Assembly: GCA_963971285.1 (NCBI GenBank)
Contig: OZ020262.1
Coordinates: 4,869,036 to 4,933,035 of the forward strand
Direction: 5' to 3'
DNA: 64,000 nucleotides
DNA from: Astropecten irregularis
Taxonomy: Eukaryota > Echinodermata > Asteroidea > Paxillosida > Astropectinidae
Below the pieces are notes generated by a model that saw only the letters and a list, made by a program, of their open reading frames with translations, was not told the DNA's origin and did no database searches. Each line of letters starts with the position of its first letter. The first letter of the stretch is position 1. The translations under genes were made by a program, and so were the position numbers. Positions 1 through 10,749 of the stretch are shown piece after piece.

Positions 1-300
1 CGGAGCAAGGCGGACCACGGCGGAGTACGGTGGGTAAATATCAATACATTTACATACATAACTCAATCCCCTTCTATCCACCCCTACAACCCCGCACCCC
101 CCCCCCCCCCTCCCTCACTTCCATGCACCTTCTATAAGAACTTTATACTGTGATTCTTTGAGTTTTTCTGAGCTCGATTAAAATACACCGATAAAAGCTT
201 TTTAAAACTTCCAAGAGAGCAGTCCGGTCTTTCCAATTTTCTGTGCTATTGAGGAAGAAAAACATGATGACTCCTAATAATTATCTACGTGTCCGTCAAA

Positions 301-443
301 TGGAAGACTTTTGGAGAGTCGGTCTTGAGTCAACAGCGCACGTGCACGCACGCGCAATACAAGGCGCGCATGCTCACAATTGCGCAAGCATGGTTTGCGC
401 GTGCGCTGTTGACTCAAGACCGACACTCCAAAAGTCTCCCATT
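301..443. repeat. Foldback element, family A, copy 1
   Basis: Near-perfect inverted repeat ending in GGAAGACTTTTGGAGAG and its complement (AAAAGTCTCCCATT). The arms hold alternating purine-pyrimidine tracts rich in GCGCACGC. The same structure recurs at 10.1, 31.1, 42.0, 42.2 and 58.8 kb, so it is a dispersed foldback element and not a gene; an ORF of 92 codons across it is an artefact of the hairpin. Confidence 0.85.
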
Positions 444-1079
444 GTTGCCTCTGTGGCCAGACCTTTAATTGGGTCCGTAAATGAAGGAATACACAAACAG
501 TTTGCCAGTTCGTGGTACTAAGAAGCAGCAGAGTTCTAATCCATTTGAAGTAACTAGCAGGTTATTCCTTATACTCCATTGCTTTCGAAGGAAATGGTTT
601 TGACAACAAATCAATGACTGTATACAAACACAGCTTGGTATCCTAATCTAAATACTGCACTGGAGTTTTATTCGAAGGCACTGGCATGATCTCCTTCCTG
701 GACTTTTCCGGATAACTCAAAGATGGAAAATTTGTATCGAGGGAGACTTTTCCCCAGACATCAACAATTATAAAGCAATACGCGAAATGAAACAAAAGAG
801 CTGAAGTATTACCAGCTTGATGATTGACAAGCAATTGAAAGCTGCCATAGGGGGAACTTTAGTGAGACTTTCAGAAATGTCTTATGATGTAATGACAGAC
901 ATCGAATGAAACGGGTTGGGTGGCTTTTGGAGCCAAAAGGGGAACGAACTCGTGAATTGATCAACTTGACGAATGAGCGATGAATCCTTGAATAAGAAAA
1001 GGTTTGGAGCAATCTACGGCAAGTCCCTTAGGTTGAAAGCTCCCTGCGTGTATTATCAGTGGTGAAATGGAGTCCTTCC
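444..1079. other. Non-coding stretch, nothing recognised
   Basis: AT-moderate sequence with only short ORFs that show no domain or splice structure. No repeat family shared with the rest of the window was recognised here. Confidence 0.5.
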
Positions 1080-1460
1080 TTGCCACCCCGAGTCTAAGAC
1101 CGAGACTTTGCCATCAGAGTACGAGTCCGAGTCCGTGTCCTGGTCCGGGTCCAGGTCTGAGGCCGGGTCTAAGTCCGAGTTCGAATCCGAGTCCAAGTAC
1201 GAGTCCGAGTCCGGGAAGGGTCCAGCTTCAATTCCGGGTTCCGGTCCGGCAGGGGTTGATTTCACTAACGCTTTACGATGATCGCAAAGCGTTAGTGAAA
1301 TCGGCCCCAGGTCCGTGACCGGGTCCGGATCCGAGTTAGGAACCGACTGAGTCCGAGTCCGAGTTCGAGTCCGGGTCCCTGTCCAGGACTGTATCCAAAT
1401 ACGGATCGGAGTTAGGAACCCAGTCCGGGTTCAGATCCAGGTCTGAGTTCGGGTCCAATG
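1080..1460. repeat. GAGTCC-type hexamer array with central hairpin
   Basis: Degenerate tandem hexamers of the GAGTCC/GGGTCC type run through most of this stretch on the + strand. They are interrupted at about 1254-1312 by a short foldback (TTTCACTAACGCTTT and its complement, ending in GAAATCGGCCCC). The ORFs on both strands are low-complexity translations (Ser-Pro-Gly or Asp-Ser repeats) and are not proteins. The same hexamer recurs inside the hAT-like elements at 1.9-2.4 and 48.3-48.9 kb. Confidence 0.8.
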
Positions 1461-1907
1461 CAAATTTCCAGCAGCGTTATCGGTGGCATCAATACTTTAA
1501 TATATAACTGTGCACCAAAAATGGACGCTAAAAGTCAGTGTTCCCAAGGCCCACTAAAAACTTTCGGACGCACGTTGTATACTTTCGTCGAGGGCTTTCT
1601 TCGCGGAAACTTGACGTCAAAACTGGATAATCACAACGACGAATTAAGACAGCACGTCTTCTTTCGCTTCGCAATTCCCATGGAGTTTATGCACCGGGAT
1701 TTACAGGCTGATTTGGAACAGAAACGTTTGCTGGCCTTGAGAAATAAATTGGTCTGTAGCTCAAATCTGCAGTTTCCTGTGATACTTTGTCTGTGGGTAG
1801 TTGGGAGGTCACGAACGATAAGGTGCAATGACGTCCAACTTGTCTTCTCCTGTTGGCTCCGTGGTCATGAATCTAAGGGGAGATGAGAACCACAACAGAG
1901 CAAACGG
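1461..1907. other. Non-coding stretch with one unassigned 142-codon ORF
   Basis: An ORF on the + strand (1458-1886) begins inside the hexamer array. Its translation shows no motif that I recognise and there are no convincing splice sites or paralogues in the window. I do not call it a gene. Confidence 0.4.
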
Positions 1908-2448
1908 CAGTACTCAGATCCGAGTACAATGTACTCCGAGTACTTCAAGGTATGATGTACTAGGCCGAGTCCAAGTACATTGTTGTTGAGTCCAAGTCCT
2001 AGGTATCGAGTCCGAGTACATTCAAGGTCTGAGTACAGGGTCAAGTCCGAGTACCAAAGTCCGAGTCCACGTCCGGGTACAGTACCAACGCACAATGCAA
2101 CAAATTGCATTTTGTTTCACAAAGATGTTTATAATTGGACGTTGATCATGTTGTGCCACTTTTCTTGCAAATGACACTGTGCAGCTTACTCCATTCGATA
2201 CAAAACTCCCGATGATCTTCATACTCCCATTGTACAATTTATCGGAAATCAGTAAAATTTTCAGCCGTGAAATTGTAACGAAAATAAAATTCGCATTAAA
2301 TGGCCAAGTACTCCCAAAATTCGAGAACATGGAATCGAGTACGGGTCAAGTACATTAATTTTCGAGTACTTTTTATCGAGTATAAGACGAACAAGGTATT
2401 TGTCTTTACTCGAGTTGTATTAGTACGAGTACGAGTACTCAAACACTG
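1908..2448. mobile_element. hAT-like non-autonomous element, copy 1 (decayed)
   Basis: Reverse-complement relative of the element at 48346-48906. Shared parts are the GAGTAC/GAGTCC-rich arms, the central segment with CACAAAGATGTTTATAATTG and the tract around ATTGTACAATTTATCGGAAA. The right end is ...CAAACACTG, matching the CAGTG-type terminus of the better copy. The left end has lost the outer bases, and no target duplication remains. Confidence 0.75.
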
Positions 2449-2646
2449 CTTGAAAGCATTATATATTTTAAGTAGATTAATCAATGTGACCAGTTGAACG
2501 ACCTGATGTTTGATTGAAATTAAACTGCAAGAGCTTTGGGCTTTTTACAGCTTGGACGTTTATGAAATTTTTCTAGACACTCCACAGTTGCGCCTTGCAC
2601 TGGGTGCAACAGTTCCCCCTCTATATACCTCTGAGATTTAACACCA

Positions 2647-2888
2647 GGGGCCAATTTCACGGCGCTGCTAAGCACAAAAATTTGCTTAGCACAAAAATGT
2701 CTTGCTCAATAAAATAAACCACAGTTAAAAATTTCATTTGATATTCATGGTCAGTCAACAACAGCCAAAGACTAATCACAAGTGATACAAAAAAACATGG
2801 AAATTTGGTTGATAACCCTGTTTTTATTAAGACTGAAATGTCATGCTTAGCAAATTTTTGTGCTAAGCAGCGCCGTGAAATTGGCCCC
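2647..2888. mobile_element. Foldback element, family J, copy 1
   Basis: Terminal inverted repeats begin GGGGCCAATTTCACGGCGCT and close with the complement ending ...TGAAATTGGCCCC. The subterminal motif TGCTTAGCACAAAAA appears on both arms. Related copies lie at 5723-5967 and 39017-39223, with a fragment at about 17785-17835. Length is about 240 bp with no coding capacity. Confidence 0.85.
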
Positions 2889-3085
2889 AGCACGAAGCCG
2901 CAGAGAACCCCGTAGAATTTCAAATAATCACCCGTCGCCTTCCCCGGAGTAACACGCCCGAGGAGAGAATTATCCGATCCGATTACTGCCCCATTTCTCT
3001 CGGAGAAACCTGCCGATTTTCCCCTCCAAAATTGAAGCCGTCTTTCGCCTGTCATGCAGCCGCATTTTATCAGCTGGGTGTTAAC

Positions 3086-3323
3086 TTAAGCCCACCGCAC
3101 ACTATACGATCCGATTAGGACCCGACTGGTTTTTGGAAGGATCGCAAAGCATTCTGGGAGTCTTAACCGTGATTCGACGGTCAAATCTTGTCGACTGGCC
3201 ATCAGAGTCGGTCTGCGACTGGGAACAATCACGGTTAAGACTCCCAGAATGCTTTGCGATCCTTCCAAAAACCAGTCGGGTCCTAGTCGGAATGTCGGAT
3301 CGTATAGTGTGCGGTGGGCTTAA
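3086..3323. mobile_element. Foldback element, family B, copy 1
   Basis: About 240 bp with long inverted arms. The outer end reads AAGCCCACCGCACACTATAC and its exact complement closes the element. An inner arm, GGATCGCAAAGCATTCTGGG, is repeated in inverse, separated by a short unpaired centre. It is almost identical to the copy at 4278-4510, so both are recent insertions. ORFs on both strands translating the arm are artefacts. Confidence 0.9.
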
Positions 3324-3479
3324 GGCGTTTCGTGCAGTTATTGTGTCATGTGCATCCCGGCAGGCTGCCTGTAACTCGGTGAGCGAGATAATGAAATAAA
3401 GTAAAATTCTCTAGTGACCTCAGAGCAAGTGGATGAATTCAAAAAAAAAAGTAGAAGATAAAGGGAGACCTTACGATTC

Positions 3480-3930
3480 AGGAGGACAAAACGAAAATTA
3501 AGCAGCGAGCACGGTGGGGAGCAAGCGAAGCATGCATGACGAGTAAGCAAGCAAGGAAGTAGGTGGAGAATCAAACAAGAATGCAAGGGCGAGCATCAAG
3601 CAAGCAGCCGGAGCAAGCCACCATGCAGGGCCTTCAAGCAAGCATGCGTGGCAGCAAGCAAGCAAGCAAGCAGGGCCAGCAAGTAAGCAGGGCGAACATC
3701 AGGAGAGCAAGTAGGGTGAGCAAGCAAGTAGGGCGTGGGGGAAAGCAAGCAAGCTGGATTGGCAACAATCAAGCAAGCAAGGCCAGCAAGCAAGGGGAGC
3801 AAGCATGCACCAGGACGAGCAAGCAAGCGAACAGGGAGAGCAAGCATGCAACGGGTGGGAGGGGAGTAAGCAAGGTGGGGGGCAAGCCAGCAAGTATGCA
3901 GGGCGAGCAACCAGGGCCCAATTTCAAGCA
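3480..3930. repeat. AGCAAGC low-complexity tandem tract
   Basis: Degenerate tandem units built on AGCAAGCA/AGCAGGGC run for about 450 bp. The ORFs here (137 aa on +, 111 aa on -) are Gln/Ala/Ser/Lys-rich or Leu/Cys/Pro-rich translations of the array and not genes. Confidence 0.85.
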
Positions 3931-4277
3931 ATTCGCTTTAGCCAATATATGTACTTATGGGCACTGCTATGAATGACATATATTTCATGGAATCCGTAAG
4001 CAAGGCTTTTGCTACTTAATCGGTTATAGTGAAGAATTCCTAGGATCACCTTGATTTGTTTTCTGCCAAAGCGCTGTCATATGCATTCTGCGGAACATCC
4101 TTGCATAGAGTAATGGGAAAGAAAACTTCTTTTGTGAAATACACAGGTTTAAGCAAAAAATAGTCTGCTATCGTAAGCGACGATTTCTTGGCCTCGGTAA
4201 CGGATTCCATGGAAATGGGCCAAGAATAGTTGCAAGCAAGTATACTTCTCAGGAACGGACCGACGTCCCGTCCGTTA

Positions 4278-4510
4278 ATCCCACCGCACACTATACGATC
4301 CGACTACGACCCGACTGGTTTTTGGAAGGATCGCAAAGCATTCTGGGAGTCTTAACCGTGATTCGACAGTCGAATCTTGCCGACTGGCCATCAGAGTGGG
4401 TCTGCGACTGGGAACAATCACGGTTAAGACTCCCAGAATGCTTTGCGATCCTTCCAAAAACCAGTCGGGTCCTAGTCGGAATGTCGGATCGTATAGTGTG
4501 CGGTGGGCTT
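4278..4510. mobile_element. Foldback element, family B, copy 2
   Basis: Same outer arms (CCCACCGCACACTATACGAT), inner arms and centre as the copy at 3086-3323, differing at only a few scattered bases. The two lie about 0.96 kb apart in the same orientation. Confidence 0.9.
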
Positions 4511-5223
4511 TATGTATCTCATACGCGTTGTAGACGAGTGGTCCCATCATGACATCATGCAGTACTGTATAATGAAATCCACGGAATCGTATTTTGTTGT
4601 TGTTTGAAAGAGGAAATTAAACGTCTCTGCAGTTTGAATTTGTTTCTTTCCTACGTCCATAAGAGCGGACATTTTCGCTGTTTCACATACCATGTGGAAA
4701 GTATGTATTCGACTAAGTAACTTCCAAACTGATTCAGATATATAGGTCGAGAAAGATGAAGTTAAAATATAAAGTAAGTCAGCGAAAGGACCGCGACTTC
4801 AAAGAGTAGTAAATGCATTCACATTAGTTAACATGCTTTTCTACAATCTATAGTGTTTATTTCGACTTTGGCGTCTTTAGCAATTCACCATATCTGTATT
4901 TTCGAATTAGGTATACAATCGTTCACCATCCCCCTCTCTGTAAAGAAGAAGATATGGAATTTCCCGCGTTCGTGTTGGGAATCGTTTTAGATATAATTTC
5001 CTGAATTCGTGTAGCAGTTTTTATTTTTTAGACCGACCCTCCAATCCAGACCAAGTATTTACGGTCATCATCTGTGGTAATGAAGAACCAACACAGTCAA
5101 TTTCGACTGCTAGGAATCGGGTCAAGTTCAATGAATAAGAACAGTCATCAACTAAAGTGATTTACCCGAATTAAGGGCACGTTTTAGTTTATCAAATTCT
5201 CCACTTAGAGTCTTCTGGGGACG
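4511..5223. other. Non-coding stretch, nothing recognised
   Basis: AT-rich sequence without an ORF, repeat or hairpin that I can support. Confidence 0.5.
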
Positions 5224-5360
5224 TTTCACGCAAGCCTATACGATCGATCGCAACCCGACTTACGAGGGAAACCTACAGTATCCTACGTAGGGATGCAATG
5301 CATCATAAGTCTTACGAATGATTGTAAGTTACGATTAGTTTTGGTGAAATCGAGCCCAGG
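5224..5360. mobile_element. Foldback element, family C, copy 1
   Basis: Begins TTTCACGCAAGCCTATACGA and ends TTTTGGTGAAATCGAGCCCAG. The family consensus is GGGTCGATTTCACCAAACTC at one end and GGGCTTCGTGAAATCGACC at the other, with an inner GATCGATCGTAG motif and a CCTACGTAGGAT centre. Other copies are at 14.7, 18.98, 22.2, 24.9 and 46.7 kb. Confidence 0.8.
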
Positions 5361-5722
5361 TTTTGTCAGAGTCAAGATATAGAGGATGCCACATGGCGTT
5401 GCAGGTTCAGAATCCAAATATTTTGGGCGACAGGATGAATTAAGGCACAGACATACTGGGAACTGATATAGGCACTGATGGATAGGATTTTATGTGGATA
5501 TGTTGTCTATGTGCACTTGTTGTATTCCTCCATGTGCGCCTCAATGCAGTCAGGGCTGTTTCCTTTCCCAGTGTCACGGGCTCAACTGTCTGGCGTGCCG
5601 AGCTGACCGGATGGCGAAACCGGCCATTTAAGGAAGCAACGAACATGAACTCAACCGCCTGGAATAACGAAACCATGTACAGGTCGTGCATGTACATAAT
5701 AATACGCGGTACGGACAGGCAA

Positions 5723-5967
5723 GGGGCCATTATTTTCATAGAGCTGCTTAAGCACCAAAATTTGCTTAAGCGCCAAAAGCATTGGTAAATATAATCAGTA
5801 TGCCAGCCGAAACTCCTTGTGAATGTCATGCTCAGCAAACAATGGCTGAATACAAGTCAACAGAAAGTAACATCACATGAATTGTTTTTGGAAATCCTGT
5901 TTGATCACGGAAGACTTTTCATGCTTAAGCAATTTTTGTACTTAAGCGGCTCTATGAAATTGGCCCA
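5723..5967. mobile_element. Foldback element, family J, copy 2
   Basis: GGGGCCATTATTTTCATAGA ... CTATGAAATTGGCCCA, with subterminal GCTTAAGCACCAAAATTTGC on the left arm and a diverged complement on the right. It is the same family as 2647-2888, about 245 bp. Confidence 0.8.
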
Positions 5968-7234
5968 AGGACATATTCAACTCAGTACACCAATAAAATT
6001 GACTAATTTAGGTCCTGATGTGCGCATGCATGGTGTGACGTATCAGGACTTCATTATTTTTTTCCGCCACACGCAGTCAGACTGCACACCACGTGAACAG
6101 TCTACCCCTCGACATCGGGGATGATATTGTTTTAGGCAGTGTTGTAGAAACCCAGGCGCGGTTCTAGAGCCAATATTTTTCTTTAGCTTTGTAGAAAACA
6201 AACAATAGGCTTGGAGATTTTCTATGAGGTTAGAAAGAAAATTTGTAAGCCTATCAAGAACAACTCTGACGGAAACTTTTGCAGGCAAGTGTTCTCCTCT
6301 AACATGATTTCACTTGTCTAGACGCCCTCCAATTGCATGGGCATGACAAGCTCTTGACGGATTCCACAAACTCACGAAATGACACAAATAAAAACAGTTC
6401 TAGGTAAAGACTTTTCTTTCTCCAAAACGGGTTATCTTTGCCCGTGAAAAAATACTCGTGTATGCCTGTTTTTGCCCCTAACCCGACTCGCAGCAAATCG
6501 CAAACTGATTCGGAAAACAGATCAAATGTCTAGTGGCTTATAAAGTCAGATGTCCCTTTTCACCGGTCAGCAACTTTCCATCTTATCTTGACGACCGTTG
6601 GAGCCGTGTGGATCGCCAGTTGCCCGAGAGGGGAAAAGGAATTACAAATCCCAGAGCATCCAAGCTTCCTGTTTCGTGTTTTCGTCCTGTAAAAAATGCC
6701 GAATCTTTAGTTTACCATCGTGTTCTTAAAGGAGATATAGACTTAAGTTAACGGGAGCGAGAGGGGAGAGTCCCTCCGGCCGTGGCACAAACAGTGCCCC
6801 AGCTTCGCTAGAGCTGACCGATAAGAAGACCGGATTTGACCTGTCTTGGCCTCTCCAGAGTCAACCTGAACTTCCGATGAGGGAATCAATCTTTCTCTTG
6901 GTGGGCATGGGTCGGAAGATCAGTGTTTGCTATCAGAGGCAGAGATAGGCCTAGGATTAAAGATTCGCTAGCCCGGACAGAAAAACAAAATGGATGTTTT
7001 TTTCTCAAAAGCCCACACGCGCGTGTGTGAGGTTGCGATAATTTCTTTCTCGTTGTAGTTTTGGATGTGAGAAGTTCAAATTTCTGTTTTTGAAAGATAA
7101 ACAAGGACATTGAAGTCAGTAAATTTGTAGTGGACAGTGGCACTTCGGTTAGTCTGCACTTAGTGGGCACTTAGCAGTGTAACATTGACATTGAGCTTGT
7201 GTCTCCTACGATATCAAGGTGTATTCTATCTGTT
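5968..7234. other. Non-coding stretch, no gene recognised
   Basis: Only short unassigned ORFs. I saw no splice-supported exon and no repeat family shared with the rest of the window. Confidence 0.45.
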
Positions 7235-7580
7235 AGTCGCCCTAAAAGTGGACTTATCGAGATACTTTATTTATGCAAGATGACTTAGTGAAACCTAAGA
7301 AGTCGACATATCCTGATCATCTATCTCGCTAAGACGACTAACTGAAAGACGGAAGTCGACTTGTTCTGATAGTTTTTCTGGTGAAGACGACGTAATAATT
7401 TAGAGATTATTTATCAGAATAAGATGAACTTTAGATGAACTTCGTTGACTTGACAAGATAAATCATCAGGATAAGTCGACTTTTCGTTTTCCCTAAAAAG
7501 TCATCTTGTTGAGATACATATTGAGACAAGACGACTTTTACCACTCCAAAAGTCGACTTGGCGATATAGATTATGTGGTT
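7235..7580. repeat. Cluster of spaced AAGTCGACTT-like palindromes
   Basis: Within about 350 bp the decamer AAGTCGACTT and its variants (AAGACGACTT, AAGTCATCTT, AGATGACTTA) recur around ten times, spaced a few tens of bases apart. They alternate with GAGATA or CAGGATAAG-like spacers. The arrangement looks like clustered protein-binding sites or a decayed element with repeated subterminal motifs; nothing coding. Confidence 0.6.
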
Positions 7581-8560
7581 ATCTGGATAAGTGGAATGGC
7601 ACTCATTGAGCTCCGTAGCATCCCTTAAATCCGAGGACGGTCATCAATTCTGACTGTTTATTGTATGTAAGAATTATAAACAAAATAATGTCAAAGTGTT
7701 TGGTTTGTTTCTTCGTTGTATCCAGTCTCCATTTCAAACAACATTCTGTCTTCGAAGGCACTTTCCATATCAGCCCAATGTTTGATATCAATAATCATAA
7801 GAATCGTAACAATATACATGTAATGTAAAGGTGCATACAAAAGTTTATATTCAATTCGGCCCGCAGTTGTACATTTATCGATGGTCTCGCAAAACTAGGT
7901 CAAACTTCAAAACTTCCTGCCATATTCAAAAGAAAGTGCATCTCCGTGCCGTCACGGTGCGCGCTGCATATTTTGACAGTTGGAAAACCTTAGCGTCCCC
8001 AGTGTATAGCGCTGACAGCAAAACAAGAAACCCCCGGTTCCATTTTGCGCATCGATTTTCCTTTTTCTGCAGAAAGACTTGAAGAGGGCTCGAGCAGAGC
8101 GAGAACGAGGTTGTATAAACAAACAGGCAGAGACATCCGATTCCTGAACGATGATGGAGTGATAGGAACAAGCTTGGGACATAAAATGTAGGCCGATTTG
8201 ACCGAGCAGGACTCATTAGGCTTGCCTTTAATAAACGCTGACCGCTTGTGATTTTTCACGAAATGCGCAATAAATTCTACTGGTATGTCATGTCCGCCTG
8301 AGTGCGGCATCGATTCAGATTCTGGTGCTTGAGATACGGCCTCTCTACTTGCCTATTTTTCCCGAGCCCTGTTTGGGATGGCGACTTGATTGCTCATGGA
8401 ATTGCTCCGGAAAAATACATGGACATGTGTGTTTAAAATTCCTACATTTGTATAATGAATTATATATTCTAAAAATAAACAACCCGACCGACTTAAATTA
8501 TTACAACCGACATTAATTAATTACAATTTAACAAGGTCATTATTTTATTGTGAACGAATA
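7581..8560. other. Non-coding stretch, nothing recognised
   Basis: Several overlapping short ORFs around 7.9-8.3 kb on the - strand share no family signature and have no splice-site support. No repeat was recognised. Confidence 0.45.
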
Positions 8561-8699
8561 TAATGGAGAGATGCACATTTTATAACACGCTTCAGCTTGA
8601 CAAGTACCCTGATAAAAGGCATTTACAGTTTGGGACAGTGGACATATTGGACCGATTTCTAAAGCACAAAAATAAACGCACCACCATCGAAGAAAGAAA

Positions 8700-8870
8700 A
8701 TTCTGCGTACCAACTCTGGTACGTAGATATCCTATATCTGGAAAAGACGTCTTTCTGAGATATCGGGAACCGAAAGTTTCCGTAGTCTAAAGCAGGAAAG
8801 ACGTCGTTCCGAGTTAATATCAGGGAAAGGCCTCTTTCCAAGATAATTATCTCTGAAACTCGGATGGTCA
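8700..8870. repeat. Run of short imperfect palindromes
   Basis: Successive dyads occur within 170 bp: CTGCGTACC..GGTACGTAG, GATATC.., AAAGACGTCTTTC, GGAACCGAAAGTTTCC, GAAAGACGTCGTTCC and GGGAAAGGCCTCTTTCC. The layout resembles the cluster at 7.2-7.6 kb but with different words. Confidence 0.45.
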
Positions 8871-9690
8871 CTTTAAGCTTCCGTAGGAACGTGTACGAAA
8901 AATAAATTGCTCAAAATCGATAGACATGGCAAATTGTTGCTGAATACGCCGTGGACAGTGCATGTCGCCCATTGCACGTGTACAGCAATCAGGTACCCTT
9001 GAATTCTAATCCATCAATTTGAACTGCCATTCGTTGTATTTTTGCGCAGATTGAATAGCCATCACCATAACCTATCCATCGGCCTTCCCTTCTAATTTGC
9101 AGTTGATTAATGCAAGCGTGATGGATTCCAAATTAATTACTGTATGACCTTCACAATTAAAACGTGACTGTAGCTATTGTCATTGCAGATGTCTCGTTAT
9201 CGAAACTGATTATCATTGTTATTATTATTATCATTACCTTTCATGGCTTTTATATCATAACGATATAATCCATGGTGTTATTTTTCAACAAGTTTGCCAG
9301 CTGTATAGCTAACGGTCTGAATAGAATTAGATAAATAGGCTAATCACTTTCAGCCCGTGGGATTACGGCAAGGTTTTGAGTGTTTAACGACAGATATAAC
9401 CCAATTCCTGCTGAGCTATTGTTGCACTATACAGCTAATCAATATAGGACGCTTGGGCAGAGCTGACAGGGCATGTGTATAATATGATTAGGACGATTAT
9501 ATCATGCAGGCCGTGGAGGGGACATGCCTCATCTGCCGAAGAGCTTGAGCTTGTTATCTACTTGAGAATGGCAAGCTTCTTCCTTCCCTATTTGCTGACT
9601 GACAAGTCGACTGCTCCAATTCGAAAACAAACAACGCATGAAACATTACTCTCTGCAAAAAAGAAAAGAAAAAAAAGAATGAAAAGTGTT
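8871..9690. other. Non-coding stretch, nothing recognised
   Basis: AT-rich intergenic sequence with a short ATT/ATC microsatellite-like run near 9210-9235. No supported gene. Confidence 0.5.
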
Positions 9691-10108
9691 CTGGAGGTCG
9701 CTGGTTCCAATCCCGCTCCAGTATTTTTTCTTGGTAAAATTTCCAATAACTTAAAACTTAAACAGTCACTTTTCCTTGTGGTTATTTGATGAAAAAAGAA
9801 GAGAACACCACCAACATACATGGCTGGATAGGTCAGTTGGTAAGAGCGCTAGCGGTAGTCTGGAGGTCAATGGTTCGAATCCCGCTCTAGTCGATTTATC
9901 TTTCTTCTCTTTCCTTTGATTTAAAAACAGGACACCACCAACATACATGGCTGGATAGCTTAGTTGGTAAGAGCGCCGGTACGGTATTCTGGAGGTCACT
10001 GGTTCGAATCCCGCTGTAGTCAATTTTCCTTTGTTCACTTTCCAATAACTTGAACAGTTGCCAGTCCGTTTTCCTTGTTGTTTTTTAATGAAAAAAAGAA
10101 GAAGAAGA
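9691..10108 (+). repeat. SINE-like tRNA-related units, three in tandem
   Basis: Three head-to-tail partial units. Each has a B-box-like GGTTCGAATCCC (GGTTCCAATCCC in the first), and units two and three also carry an A-box-like TAGCTCAGTTGG or its GGTCAGTTGG variant. The units end in CTTTCCAATAACTT..TTTTCCTTGT and a GAAAAAAGAAGA-rich tail. The T-stem does not pair properly, so these are tRNA-derived repeats and not working tRNA genes. Related units are at 13.1, 22.8, 23.05 and 59.4 kb. Confidence 0.8.
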
Positions 10109-10131
10109 GGTCAGTAAGGACGCTCCTCGAC

Positions 10132-10244
10132 AATGGGAGACTTTTGAGAATGTTTGCAATGTAACAGCGCACGCGCACTTAATAGTGAGTATGGCGTGCG
10201 CGTGCGCTGTTGACTTGAAGACCGGTTCTCCAAAGTCTTCCATT
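10132..10244. repeat. Foldback element, family A, copy 2
   Basis: AATGGGAGACTTTTGAGAAT ... GGTTCTCCAAAGTCTTCCATT, with ACAGCGCACGCGCAC inner arms. It is the shortest full copy (113 bp) and directly follows the SINE-like array. Confidence 0.8.
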
Positions 10245-10749
10245 ATGAAGGTCCTAACGGTAATTACGCTGAAAGTCACTCTTATTCAAATAGCATCAGA
10301 CGCAACGTTCCTCATACTTAGCGCCGAATTTGTGCCTAAGCATTACCCGGAGAATGTAGATGATTGTAGAGACTATCTTCTAATCTGCATATAATTCGTG
10401 GAATTTCAGATGGAATCGGATCAGGGAACCAGCCAGACACGGCCGCACGTCCAATCAACGGTGATGTAGACCGGAAGTGATTTGAATTTGACGCCGAAAA
10501 GAAAAATCGATAGGGGAACCGAACCCTGATTAAAAAGTAAACACTGACAAAATCAAGGCGCCACACGCTCTAACAGTTTGCCCAGTTTGCTCGCTTTGTC
10601 AATGCCGTGCGCTCCAATTCATCCGGGACAAGATTTCCCCCACAATTTGCCTCGCATCACGTGTTGATGTAACCTCTACTATACATCCAATGCACAAGCA
10701 ATTGTTATTAGAAGGACGCGGCACAGCAGCGATATAGAGGTGACGCTGA

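Noticed and set aside
301..443. CRISPR-like or regulatory palindrome
   Set aside because: Dispersed copies with the same termini show that it is a foldback transposon; there is no repeat-spacer array anywhere in the window.
1056..1318. Asp/Ser-rich and Ser/Pro-rich ORFs on the two strands
   Set aside because: Both are frames of the GAGTCC hexamer array and the adjoining hairpin.
3563..3976. 137-aa ORF rich in Gln, Ala, Ser and Lys
   Set aside because: It is a translation of the AGCAAGC low-complexity array; the opposite strand gives an equally long Leu/Cys/Pro ORF. No splice sites or domain.
9822..10022. Possible tRNA genes (A and B boxes present)
   Set aside because: T and anticodon stems do not pair well and the units recur with SINE-like heads and tails, so they are tRNA-derived repeats.
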